A program made the translations under genes and the position numbers. The notes beneath the pieces are model-generated. The model ran no database searches. It was given only the letters and a program-made list of their open reading frames with translations, and was not told the origin of the DNA. Shown piece by piece: positions 13,047-25,589 of a DNA stretch of 64,000 bases. The DNA is from Ectocarpus siliculosus. Taxonomy: Eukaryota > Sar > Phaeophyceae > Ectocarpales > Ectocarpaceae. Every line of letters starts with the position of its first letter. The first letter of the stretch is position 1. The stretch lies in contig FN649758.1 in the NCBI GenBank assembly GCA_000310025.1, positions 3,816,016-3,880,015 on the forward strand, in the 5' to 3' direction.

Positions 13047-13307
13047 GGCTTCGATTGGGCTATAAGTTGCTCCACATGTACCGCCTGCCGCACCTTGTTT
13101 GCACAGCCAGCAGGCACAAGGCAGGGAACAAGAGCACCGGGCCGGTCACTGCCTCTGGAGACCTACAGCAGGGTAGTCCGGTTAGCGGGGCCCCCACGCC
13201 TTGTTGTGGTTTAGCCCGCCTCCCGCCGCCTAGCAAACAATCCTACCAGAGAGGAGGTGGGCCTTGTCGTACCCGCACAAAGGGCCTTGGTAGTACCGAA
13301 GGGCGTG
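13047..13307. promoter_or_regulatory. Short divergent intergenic region (TPR gene / PH gene)
   Basis: Only 261 bp separate the minus-strand ATG of the TPR gene (13046) from the proposed plus-strand ATG of the PH gene (13308). If that first PH exon is right, this is a shared, possibly bidirectional promoter. No TATA box is obvious. Its role is inferred from position alone. Confidence 0.35.
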
Positions 13308-13818
13308 ATGATGTATAACGCGATCGCCAAGTGCGGGGTGCTCAAGAAGAAGTCGGGCATGCTCCGAAGAAAAGAGTCGCGGTGAGAGCGGAGGAAATAG
13401 CGCAGCCTACCTACAACCTTGCTTGCTGCTCCGCCATTTGTATGTAGCATACGCTGCTGTGCTACGTATTGTTGACAAAGCCGGGATTGGTGCACGGCTG
13501 CTGGTAAACCTCTGACGAAGCGTGTGGGCATGCAATGGACCAAGTGGAGTGGGTTAGGATCAGATACAATAGCTGCTGTTTCAGTGGCTTTGCAGAATGT
13601 TCCTTGCACTGCTCCCGGGAACGGCTGTTTCCGTGGCGAGTTTGCCCACCCGACGTGTTTGCAGCAGCAGTCCCGCCACCCCACCCTTCATGGTTTGGAG
13701 TCTGGAGTGGTAACGAGTGACCCTCAATACTGGTTTACCCCTCAAGTAGTTCTGCGTCCGCACAAGGGAGGGATAATATTTGTCTAAAGATTGAACCCCC
13801 TTCATGCATCAGGCAAAG

Positions 13819-13858
<40 letters not shown>

Positions 13859-16800
13859 CGCCATTGTATGCGTACCAGGAATAGCCATGCCCCCCCCCGC
13901 CAGCATCACAGCAGCTTGTGTGTGTGTTTGCGCCGTTTCACTGCTGTGAGCTTCATGTTGCCATGAACGTATCGGCCGTAGAAGAAGGAACCACTCATGC
14001 TTGGGCCATATCGTTGGAGAAATAATTTAGACTAATGCATTTTAAGCATTGTAGTCTATGCGTTCGAGGTCTGTATTTTTGTTCTCCCCCCTCCGTCTGA
14101 ATCCCCCCGCTCTTGATGCCGTACAAATACTATACTCGGACCATCATGGGGACGCACAGAATACTTTGGTGCTGTTGCGAACTTTCCTCCCCAAGACGAT
14201 AAAATAAACACAGAAACACAATAAGCCTCTGATTAGATGATGCGCGCAGTTCTACACCTGGGCTCAGGGGGGGGGAATCCGTACTTGAGCCGTCTACAAT
14301 TGTACCTCATGTGTAAGATCCCCAATCTACAGGGGACAATCGGGAATTTAGCAACACCCGACAAGAGTGTTGTAAACGCGGCCAAACAGTGAGTGTTCGA
14401 GATATCCTTCTAGAGATAACAGCGAGACCTCGACGTCCAAGCTTTATGTAGGTTGCACGGCGGTGGCTCCTTTCCTCGGTAGGTAAGGTGCTTCTTTCGC
14501 TGTTGCCCCTCGTGGCATCCTGGTAGCGCTTTCCACCCAAGCGACGCGGCGCAACTTCTCTTGTTCGACCTGCGGTATCGTCCGGCGATTCTCGCTGCCA
14601 TGGAAAGGGAGGGCTGGACCCTTCTCGCGATAAAAAAAAGAAAAAATCAGCACGCACCGCAGAGGAAGGTGGGGCACGAAAATCAAATTAACAAGAAGAG
14701 AAAAGCCCCGGTGTTTACCCTCTCCTGTGTGACCCTGGATAGTTGTACTTGTACATACGAAAGGATACACTGCAAAGTGCATGTAGTACTCGACATACAC
14801 TGAAACACGTGTGGTACACGTCTCACCTCGAAAAAAAATAGGACGAAAACAACAATTGCCCTCATACCCCGCACCCATTTAGCGCTCACGCCGGCACCTC
14901 CTTGTCGAAGAGTTAGATTATAGGGTTGAGACAGCCATGCCATTCTGCGCCAGCAGCGAAAACAGTCGAAGAAGGGTGGGCGAAAAAGAAGCCCCCGAAA
15001 TCCGATCTAAACGATGCTCGAACCACTGCTGTGGTTCGAGCTCGCACAGGTGAGAGTGCACCGGCTCGCTGAGCGATCACAATCGGCCACGCTTACTTAC
15101 ACACAAGTAAACCACTTTGTTGCAGGCTCTGTGCGTCCGCCACCTTTGGCGAAGCAGGAAGGAACGATTGGCCGCCGGTGATCGATTACGTGGGAACAAT
15201 GCCCCAACCTCTCGAGGTTAATGGTCTAAACAGCATCTCTAGCAATGCAACAACATGAGTGCGTCCCCCGACGCGTATCGCTTGCATGTGAGCTCACCTT
15301 CTTTTTTCTCTACCTGACTCTCTACTGTCGACCTACCCGGCGGAGGAGCAGATTTTACGTGCTGACGAACACGGGCGGGATCTTCTTCGCGAAAGGCTTT
15401 GCCGCCGAGTTCGACTCTCTCAAGCCGTTGCTCACGCTCACGGGTTCATCGGAGGTCTCTCTGGAAAGGGGAGGTTCAGGTAGGCGAGAGGAGGCCGCCC
15501 ACGCTTTCCATGCCGTGCACATGTGCGTTTTTCTTTCGCGTAAGCAGTTCGGTATTGTCACGCTCGGGACGATGTTAAGACACCCAACCGGTTTCCGCGT
15601 GCGGCAGGATATCGCAGCGTTTGTTCTTGGGTCTCATCGGGGTAAGTGCACAACAGCGGTGTCGGCGTCGTCTTCGGCAGGCAAAGCGCCACCGTAGCCT
15701 GGGGTCGAGACAAACCAGTATGGGGTACGTAAAAGCTTACCTGCGAGGGGTAATCCTGCTGTCGCTGTTATTGCAATCCTCAGCCGACCGCCCTGCCTTC
15801 ACCGCCGTTTCTTTGACACCCCCCCCCCCCGTGTGGCCCGCGCGCGCGCTTGTACTGTCGTGCTTGCCTCTTGATTTCTCTCTCTAGCCGACTCGGGGTA
15901 CGTCATGAGGATAACCACGAGGGGGAACAAGCCACCGCCTCTGGAGCTAGAGGCGTCAAGGTAAAGCGAGCTTGACGCAGTCGCCGTGTGCACGTTGCAC
16001 TAGCGTTCCCTGCGAGCCGGTTGAAATATATGTATGCCCAAAGCGATCAGTATTCAGGTAGTATGCTTGAATTACGTGCCAGCAAGCACGCAAGGTGGCG
16101 TCCTGAGCCGTGCCTACTTGCTTGCCTGCCTTTGAGTGAGCATGCGGCGTTAGAGACCTTCTGGGTGCAAACACGCATCCCGGGTTTTTTTCAACGTGGA
16201 ACGGGCTTCGTGATACATGTGTTTCTCTGTCGGCCGGAGAACGCGTAGGACGCGTTGCGCTCGCGCGAAGTGTGTTGGCCTAGCTTATGAGCCGGTGCCG
16301 GCTGTCTGCTCCGAGGTGTGATTTTGTGATGTTACTAGATTTTCCGGGATGTAGGGCGCAATAACCTTCGAAACGAGGATTCTGCCGCTCCACTGGTGTC
16401 GATGTCCACAATGCTCCAGAGTCATCACGAAACTTATGGTTGTGTGCCCTTTTGATGCCGCAGTGAGCCCGAAACTGTGGCTTGGTCTCAAGTGGTTCAC
16501 GACGTTATCGAGCTGGTCGGGACTATTAACGGAGACCAGTACGCGGCACAGCCTCGGCCGCTTGGAGGTGAGCGCAGGGACAAGTGGTGGTGGGGGGGGG
16601 GGGTCAGACACAAATATCCTCTCCGTTCAGCACGTTCACGCTCACGTATGGCCTCATCTCGGCGTGATATATTTTTTCGTTTGCTACTGCTGTACCCCGG
16701 TCGTTTCTTTTTGATCGGGTGTTGTTGTGCAGGGATGTGTCTAGGCCTCGCTTTCTTTGTTGAAGTACTCCCGGTCGTGTGTTGTGCACTCGATACTTAC

Positions 16801-19475
16801 CAGCTTGTTGCTTGGGTGCGTTGGTAATGAGGTGTCGGTGACATGCCTAAACTTAAAGCTCATTGACACAGACTATGCCGCCGTTTTCGAGTTCGCGAGT
16901 CGTCATGCCTTTCTGTCTCACTTCTTCAGTCTGTCTCGTGTGGCGGGCGCGTTCACTCTGGCGGTTTTATTTGCGGGCGCCCTAGTCCCGTGCGATATTC
17001 TAATGAGCAAGCCTGTTTTGTGTGTTTTTTGCTGCGCCGAGTGTACCCAGCGTTTGATGTAGTTTATGGTCCTCCACGTGCTCACGTGTAGCACCCGCAC
17101 TCGCGTACCCCCTCCCCATGGACACACCGGCAGGCTTGAGGGTTGGAGATGAGGGGTGGTACTTGGAACCGACCGGCCGCATGGCGCTCTACACGGTGAG
17201 GTTACCCAGCCGGTCGTTTTTGTTGCTGGTACAGCGAGGTGCACAGCAATTGCGATGTCGGCTCACCACGTATGCGCCTGTTTTGGGCACGTGGGTTGGT
17301 GCCCCTGTGTCCACGTCTCTCTCACCCTCCCTCTACCTGGCGTGTTTCGGTTTACCCTGAGTTGAATCGTGGTGTTTTGGCGTGGCGTATGTACTATTAT
17401 ACCGATCGAGGAATGTATGGCGTCCGAGTTGTGAAAGGGAATAGACGAAAATACATTCAAATTAGAGCCCTCGCACTTTGGACGATTCTGTCACGAAAGC
17501 GAATGTCAGTTTTGAAGGAAACACGGAACCTCGAGCCAGAACCAGTACAAGATGGTGGTTTTCATGGACGACTTATCTATGTTCACTACAGCACCAAATA
17601 CTGCTGGATGTAAATTTGCGGTAGTTTGCAGTAGAGGGTCTGCGAATAGAATGTGCCCTGTGGATCTCGGGATCATCGTTTGAGACGGAGACTTGCGAGC
17701 GCGTTGTATCTAGTCAATGTACGGGTATGTGTCTCTGACACAACCTCGAGATCTTTCGCCGGAACAACCCAGAATTTATAGACCGGGACACCTTCGTGTT
17801 ATCATCCGCCCCCCATCAAAAGGGTAAGGATCGATCACTTCACGGCAAGCGACAAACGAGTACCTACCCCCCCCCCCTCCCCCGCGTTCCATTTCGCCTC
17901 TCGCGCCGGGAAAAGCTCAACTCGCACCGAAGGTGGGCAGTACAAGACAGGAGGGAGTACGACGAGCCCACGGTGCTGAACTGGATCGCTGGCGACAGAG
18001 TGAGCAGGACCAGCAGCAGCGGCAGCAACAGCGCGAGGCTGGGCTACCCCTCGCAAAGCGGGGCTTCTGCTACTGGTTCTTCTGCGGACCAGGTACGTTG
18101 TTCCGCCGTACCGTATGTATTTGTACGGGTGGCGCCGCCGCGCCCCTCCGTGCTGTCCCCCGCTTGCTCCTGCTGCTCGCTCTCTCACGAGGTAGATGCA
18201 GCAAGGGACAAGTTTACGTCCCCCCTTTTTGCTTTGCTCCTTTCTTTTCCGTCGTTCAGGATCGTCCTATGATACCAACAAACGTTGTCGTCCATCCCGA
18301 TCGTTTTCCTGTGTGTGTTGTGGGGCCTGAAACCTCGCACGTCGCCGCACCGGGGCGCGCGCTCTTGCCCCCTCCTGGCACTCTCGCGCGCATGAAGCAG
18401 GGCTCTGGGAGCCCAGATTATCCGGTCAACAGCGGCCGCGGGTCCCCAGACCCCGCGCCGCCCGCCCACCCGGCCGACTACCCGAGCCAACATTCCCACT
18501 CGCAGGTAGGTTGTTGAGCCGAAACGTGTTCGTGTTGACCAATCAAACGTTGTAGCAGTCGGGCAGGCACGTGAGACAAGCGCTTGATATGGGCCAGGCG
18601 TTTGTGTTGCTTCCCTAGGCCCGAACCCGCTTTTTTGTTGACATCCACTGTTTCGGGTATTATATTCTCTCCTCCGTCGGCTGCAAGGGGTGACCGACCA
18701 CTGTTGGGGTTCGACCCCCTACGGCGCCGCCTGACCCTAATGCCGAGCTGGCTGACCACCAACTTGTACGATCCCTTTGTCAAACAGCCTGCCTGTTGCC
18801 CGTCATTGTCAATACGCCTCCCGGTTGCTCACTCAGCAGTCGATGCGGAGCACAAGCGCCACCATGTCGCATCTGGGCGGCGGCGGTGGGGGCGGCGGCG
18901 GCGGCGGCGGCGGCGGTGGCACCTGGGCGACACACGCCCCCCCCGCCGGCCCGAACTCCTCGTTTGCCCACGGCGGGGGCGGCGGCAGCAGAAGCCCAGA
19001 AGCCGGCGGTACCGTAGTAGGTGGCGTGTTGGTCAGGGGCGGTAGAGGTGGTGGCGGAGACGGCGGCGGCGGGGGGGGAGGGTCCGCGGATGCGATTCTG
19101 GTGGGCCCCCTCCCCGTCCTCCCGTCCGTCTTTGTCGTCGGGAAAGGGGAAGGTAACAGTTTCGGCGACGAAGCGGATAGCCTCGTGCTCAGGAGGCCTT
19201 CGACGAGTTGTTCCGCGAACGGCGGCGGCGGCGGCGCAGACGGCGGGCGGGGGCGAAGAGAGGAGCAGGCAGGGGAAGAGGTGGTGGCGGTAACAGCCAA
19301 CAACAACTCGCACGGGCGATTGGGGCGTGTGGGTCGGTGGAGGGGCGGCGGCCGGGGGGCGGGGGCGACGGCGGCGGCACCGGAGCGGAGACAATCGGGA
19401 GGGGACTCGGGTAGACGGCCCCTCGAATTGTCACCGGGGATGGAAGTTTTGCAGTCGTGGCTTCAACGTTCTTGA
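13308..19475 (+). CDS. PH-domain protein with Gly-rich C-terminus (partial model)
   Basis: The chain is well supported from 14954. Exons: 14954-15049, 15126-15177, 15352-15479, 15888-15960, 16464-16567, 17134-17195, 17916-18092, 18260-18505, ~18837-19475; all phases agree. Exons 14954-16567 together read as one PH fold: strand 1 EGWAKKK, a long basic and proline loop, then RRFYVLTNTGGIFFAKGF for strands 2-3, later YVMRITTRGNK and LELEAS, and the closing helix PETVAWSQVVHDVIELVG with the invariant Trp. PH domains bind phosphoinositides or proteins at membranes. Downstream come REYDEPTVLNWIAGDRVSRT, a Ser-rich stretch, a Pro-rich stretch and a tail of long Gly runs, with stop at 19473-19475. 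A likely first exon is 13308-13381, encoding NAIAKCGVLKKKSGMLRRKE, itself like a PH strand 1, ending at a consensus donor (gtgaga); its phase does not fit 14954 directly, so at least one exon between them is missing. The Gly-rich exon frame was chosen because it stays open and fits phase 0. Confidence 0.65.
13817..13857. repeat. CTG trinucleotide microsatellite
   Basis: About thirteen CTG/GCT units in a row, lying in presumed intron or intergenic sequence of the PH gene, so not obviously translated. Confidence 0.95.
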
Positions 19476-20787
19476 CGACCGCCTTCTTGGGGGTCCCGAC
19501 TATGGGCGAGTAACAAGCGTGTGAGCTTGATTTTGCGTTTCGCGAAGTTTAGGTGTGTGTGTGTGTTTTACATGTGTCATGTGTTATAGCGTGTGAAGTG
19601 TTCCTGTCGTCGTCCTTTTCTATAGCTCTCCTCTTTTGATTGGCTGCCGTCAATGGGGTAGCTGCGGTGGTAGCTCGCAGCAGCAGCAGTAGTTTAAGTT
19701 GATCTTCGGCCTGCCGTTATGTTCTTTATAAGCATACTGGTGGCCGTGCTTTAGCCATTCTCTCGGGCAGGGCGATTTTTCTTTTCGGGATATCCCGGCG
19801 TGTTCTCCTGCCCGCATGCAAACCCGGTTATGCATGCAAAACATTTTTTTTGTGTGTACATGGATTTTCTAAGGTGTTCGGTTTGTGTGTGTGCCGAGGC
19901 GAATGCACGAAACAACGAGATCAAAAGAAATGCCTGTGATCCTCAACCTTCAGCGTGAATGAAGGATGCAGACGCTACAACTACGTTCGACACGTACGGA
20001 GATTCAGTGGCGCGGGCTGGCGGGAAAAGCAAGCGTTCGAGTTTGTAACAATCAGCTGGGCTCTGAGATTTTGTAACAAGTTCCTCGTCCCGGTCATAGA
20101 AAAAGAGAAGGACGTCTGGCGGTTCGCCCACGGTGGTGGCTCCAGATAGACGAAACGCAACTTAATTCATTTTCGGGGAAGACGTGTAAATTTCCAATGG
20201 TTCTAACGGAGGCTCAACTGGAGCCGTGGTGTGACGTCACGTGCCCGCTTCTCACAAAAACACAGGGGGGCGGGAAACCTTAAGATCGACACATCTTAAG
20301 CCGCGGGCGACAACCTCGCGAAGGACTCGACCATGCCACACGCATGAACTCACACAAGGACCCGCACGGCAATCAACACCCGACAACAACGGCGCCGTTG
20401 TAAAGGTCTCGTTGACCGCAGTAGGCATCTTCGAGATCCCATCCGCTGCGCGGAAGACGCGAGCCTACGGCACAAGGCCACCTGTCGACCAAGTAACCGT
20501 CCGTACGCTGGATATTCCACCGCACCCACAACACCTCCGTGCTGCTGTGCTGCCAACAAAAGGCCGCTCAAAGGAAACATCACCCCTTGAAGGTAAGTCT
20601 GCTTTTTCAGCTGACTGAGAGCGTACCCGGCGATTGGACGTTCCGAAGCACGTGTGACAGCAGCAGCTGTGATCCGCGTTTCCAGAACATTTCTCGCCAA
20701 CATACGACACCTTGTGTATGTATGCTCCTCAAAAAACGCCGATGTGTGCTACGAAAAAAACATCAGCTGTCGCCGCTCGAAACCTGT
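19476..20787. other. Convergent intergenic region (PH gene / POLH)
   Basis: The PH-domain gene and polymerase eta end towards each other here. A (GT)n-like tract lies at about 19554-19567. No coding chain is supported; open frames at 20241-20618 and 20350-20703 overlap on opposite strands without recognisable content. Confidence 0.5.
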
Positions 20788-23700
20788 CTATTTTCGTCCG
20801 AAAAACGAGGAGATCGAGCCAGACCCGTGCTGCGATTTCGAGCCCCCTCCTCTCCCACGTCGCATCCCCCCCCTACCCGACCCCCTCCCGCGCCGCTGCT
20901 GGGGAGCCCCGCCCCTGCTCCCGCGTCCTCCTCCGCCTCTATCTGCGGAACTACCGCCCGCCGTAGCCTTCCCTGCCGGAGAAAAGCGGAGTTGAAGCTG
21001 TCCCGTGCTGGCCGCTCCCTGACCTCCCTGCAAAATTCGAAGCCCGGCGCCGGGATTTCCGAAAGAGTATGGGGGGGGGGGGGGGTGTACTCTTACGATT
21101 TGCATGCCTTAGCGGTTAGACCATTGACCACGCGTCCTCGAGAGGACGGAGCATTGTTCCCACAGGACCGATCACCGATGGCCAATGGTTCCTCCTACTT
21201 TGCCAAAGGTGGCTCAAAAATGTCTTCCCTAGTCAATCAAAACGGTAGGCGGTGTGTGCAATATGCTAGGGCCTGGATATGGTCCGGAACGACCGTGTTT
21301 TTATCCATGCAGTCGCCGCGAGAGGATGATACGCGGTTATGGGCGGGAGAGCAAGCAGCAAGCACGAAAACGAGCGAAAGAAAGGCAAACAAGAAGTCGC
21401 GCACAAGACACCAGAGCGGGGAGGGTACTCAAGTCCTGTTTTGCATGCCCCAGTTGTTAGACCATTGACCACGCATCCTCGAGAGGACGGAGCATCGTTC
21501 CCACAGGACACAGGGGGGGTATCGCATAGCTCCATGGCAGTCAAGGATGCGGAACCCACCCACCAACGCGCACGCGCACCGCACCTGCTGCATCCAGATC
21601 TCCCTCTGTATATCCGGAGGAAGCTCCGCCAGAACCGCCGGGTCGACCTCTCCAAAAACGCCCGAAGACCCTCCCCTGCCGAACAACGGGCGATGCCCGC
21701 TGCTGGCTTCCGCACCGCCACCACCATCCCCGTGAAAGCGCTCGTCGCCGATCCCGTCCGCGGCATCGGCCGCATGGGCGGCGGCGGCGGCGGCGGCGGT
21801 GGCGGGAGACAACCCCAACCGTTCCTCTAGCCCCGCTCGCCCGACGACCGTGTCGTGCCGGCCTTCTTTGACCCCCGCCGGGTCTCCCTCTCTTCCCGCC
21901 ATCCTGGCATCGACGGAGCGGGGCGCTGCTGCTGCTGCTGCTGCTTCCTCTTCGCGGCAACGCTTTCCTTGCCCCTCGCAGATCTGCGCGGTGTTGATCT
22001 CCCGAGGTGCGACGACGTGTAGCGGGACAGCGTCGTCGTCGCCCTCCTTTCGATATCCCTCGTCGTCCTCCCTCTCCCGGCCTCGATCTCGTCGGTACTG
22101 CCCTTCGCGCAGTGCCGGCGCATGATCCCCGCCGCCTTCCCCCCCCTCTCTTCGCCTTTCGTCCTCCGCCGCGGACATTTCCCAGAAGTCTACGCTGGAC
22201 GACCCACCATCCGTCGCGGCGCGGTCGCCTTCACCACCACCATCTACATCCCGCCCGGCACGCAAAGCGCCGTCTGCTCCCCCCGCCTCGGCGGCATCCT
22301 CCTCCGGCGGTCGTGGTCGTTTACAACCCCCCGCCGCTCGAGCCTCCTCCTCCACTGCTACCGCCGCCGTCGCTTTAGGAAACCCCAACGCGTTGCCCGT
22401 CGGGCGGGCTCGTCCTGCCTCGTCGACCCCGCATCGCCGGCCCCTGCCTGCATCCGTGGCACGAGGGTACCAAGCCGATGAGGATAGATTTGCGGTGCCC
22501 CCGCGACGTGGAACTTCTTCTGAGGAGCTGGGTTCGAGAGCCGCGGCGGCTGGGGCGGCGCCGAAGAAGGACTGGATGCTCCGGGTGTCCTTGCGGGAGT
22601 CCGCGAAGCCGTGGGCGGAAACGCCAAGCATCGTGAGTCTCGGGGCCTGCTTCATCATTAAAAGGTATCATCAAGCGTAATAGCACTAAATAGTTCAGCG
22701 ACCATTGAGAGGGTTTGGGGAAATTGAAGGGGAAAAGGAAAAAAAGCGTTCAACTCGACGACAGACCCTCGGACACTTGCTGCACACTGCTGCGGAGGAT
22801 TTCCTGAATCCCGGGCAGTAGCCCCCTCGTAATCCATTCACCCACCCATCGCCCGACCCCCGAAGTCAAATCGTGTTAAAGCCCGACTCGCCTCGACTGA
22901 ATAGGCTCTGACCATCTTCATGCAAGCCTCAACAACATGTCGAAGCTCCGGCTTCACCATGCGGCAGCAGCGCGAGACTCCCTTTGGGCGCCCCTTCTAT
23001 TCAGGCGGGCAAGCGGGGCAGAGAGTGCCAAGGGACGCAAGAAAGTCGGACGCCAGAAACGGAACATTCAGTAGCATGTGGCGGGAGGAAACAAGCGCGG
23101 CGCGATAGAAAACGGGTGCCAATCTTCTACTCCGATGCATAGCTACACGGCAAGTGGTCGGGTGACGGTGAGAGTCGGATCAAGCGTGCTCTGGGAAAAT
23201 CTAGACCTGAAAACACGCACGCACAGCAATCTCAAGCTCCTCGTTTGTCCACAAGAAAATATAGTGCCGGTGAAATCGGCTGGGTCGAACCGGCATGATA
23301 CCGGGACCCCTTCTGTAAGGCCAGGGGATTTTCAGCCCCTGGGTGCGTGACGCACGAGGAGCGACAAGTACATACCTGTTGAAGTGCAGCGAAGCTGACG
23401 GTAAGCTTGCTGGGCGTCTGCCCCTCACCCTCCTGCTGCTCGACGAGTCGCGAGATCAGCTCCTTCGATAGCTCCGACAGCCACCGCTCAATCTCGGAGA
23501 AGGATCTGGTGTCACAAACATAAATACAATAAAAAACTTTTTTACCTGTGGATAGAGATGTGAAAAAAAAAAGAGGAAACAAAAACGGTCCCTGCTCGGA
23601 ATACCACCGAATTTGTTGTGTGGAAACGTGGACACCCAAACATCAGCCGGCTTTGATCGCCAGATGCAAGAACCCTCGTCTCGTGCTCGGTCAGCAGCAG

Positions 23701-25556
23701 CAAAGCGTTTCGTGCTCTACACACTTGGTTTGACGATCAGCAAGCAGCATGGACCTCGAAGCGGTCATGTCATATTGCCTCACGTCAGCTTGGTCTTCCC
23801 AGGAAACGTCTTGGAGCAGCCGACGCTCTTGGGGGCCGACCGCGCATTCACGGGGTCCCTGCAGATGGCGTTCGACTTCTCCCACGCCCTCCAGCCCTCC
23901 TCGTCTCCCAGGACTCGCTGGAGCTCGGCAGCGCCGACGGCGGCCACTTCTCCTGACCACGCCAGCGACACCGACACAAGCGTCGTCGTAACACAGCCAA
24001 GGAGAGTGGTTGTGGGTTATGAGCGGTATCGCATGCCATTCGGAGTAGCACATCAGAGTATGGCGCTGTTGGTCTCTTGACCTTCATACTCGGTGGCCGA
24101 CAGCAGCCACATCCCGGGAGGCGACAAAGGGTGTATTGTAGTGAATCTGCACCGCCTCGACTGGGCAGGGTGTACGCTGGGGAAAAGCAATGAGCTGGCC
24201 CACCGTTCTACATCGGTAGACGGCTTGCGCTTGTTGCGAGAAAGACGAAACGCGCACTTCGGAGAAGAACACTCTTCCCCCAACCACCGACACAAGACAC
24301 CGCGACGCCTCACCCGCAGTCGAAACCCCGAGTTTTTCCATCATCTTCACCCCGAACTTTCCGCCCCAGCCCCTGACCCTCTCCACAGGCAGCGTGTGAA
24401 ACACGACCTCCACCTTGTCCAGAGGTAGCACGGTCTGGGCGTTTGGCTTGTGCATGTTGCTGCACAGCTTGGCCAGGAGCTTGTTGTGGGCCACTCCTTC
24501 GGCACGCCAGAGTGAAGAAGCGAGAGCACAAAAAAGTCAGCCGTAGTGAGCAGAGGAGCACAACTCGCATGTGATTGCGCGCACGCGCGCGCGAGGGAGA
24601 GAGGGAGAGGGAGAGCTGCCCCTCGGCACTCTCGCTGGCGTTAGACGATTAGTACTGTAGGACAGAGGTGGGGCATCGGTGTTACCAAGCCAGGTACCTT
24701 CCAAATTACGCTTTTCTTAAGTCTACGAGACACCGCCGTGCTACTCCTGCAGAGCCGTACTTGCCACAAGCAGCGCAAGAGGAGGCGACAACTCCAGCTG
24801 TGTGGTAAAACTGTCACTACCGTCGCCCTTTGCCATCCCCCCCTCCCATATGGTGATCAATTCTGAGGGAACAATGCTCCGTCCTCTCAAGGACGCGTGG
24901 TCACTAGCCTAACAACTAAGGCATGCTAAACATGAGTACCCCCCCCCCGCCCCCCCTGCCGGTGTTTGCCATCGGGGTTTGGGTTTTCGTCGCTTGGCAA
25001 CGACGTTGTAAAACAAGCCCCCCACTCGGTGTTTGCCATCGGGATTGGGTTTTCGTCGCTTGGCAACGACGTTGTAAAACAAGCCAATTCACTTCGTGAA
25101 CTCGGCAACCAGGTTACCGTTTGTTTTTTTTTTACCTCTGTTTTTTTTTTTGGCGGTAACCATAATGGTAGTCGAGTAGATCATGTTGTGCGGGGTCGAG
25201 AAACCTCACTCCGCGCAACGGGGGATGATCGCACCACGTTGTGTTAAAATGGTCAAGCACCCTCGAGGCAGTTACACAGTGCTTACAACTGTCTCTGGAA
25301 GTGAAAGCACCAGAAAATAAATTAATTCATACGCAGCTGTCATTCGTACGCAAGGAAGTAAGCACAAGATGCCGAACACCCTTAGCAGGATGCAGCTCAC
25401 CCTTCATGCGACTCGCCAAATACCTCACGGTGCTTCGCGCTTGGCGATGCGAGCGCCTGGTCCGGTGAGAACCCGGCGTGCTCCGTCCCGGCTTTGTAGG
25501 GATGCGAGGTCAATGGTCAAACGACTACGGCATGCACGACTATGAGTACACCCCCC

Positions 25557-25589
<33 letters not shown>

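Noticed and set aside
15352-15479. Nup155-type nucleoporin
   Set aside because: FYVLTNTGGIFF first looked like a nucleoporin strand, but the in-phase downstream exons complete a PH domain with its terminal Trp helix.
15543-15641. Possible extra PH-gene exon (GFRVRQDIAAFVLGSHRG)
   Set aside because: Including it breaks the phase; joining 15479 to 15888 directly keeps the frame and the PH strand order.
18780-19394. 204-codon minus-strand open frame
   Set aside because: Antisense mirror of the Gly-rich PH-gene exon; Pro/Ala runs are what GGC/GGN repeats give on the other strand.
20539-21468. 309-codon plus-strand open frame
   Set aside because: It lies antisense over the final POLH exon and intron 10 repeats; the minus strand has matched splice sites and a PCNA box, so this frame is a GC-driven shadow.
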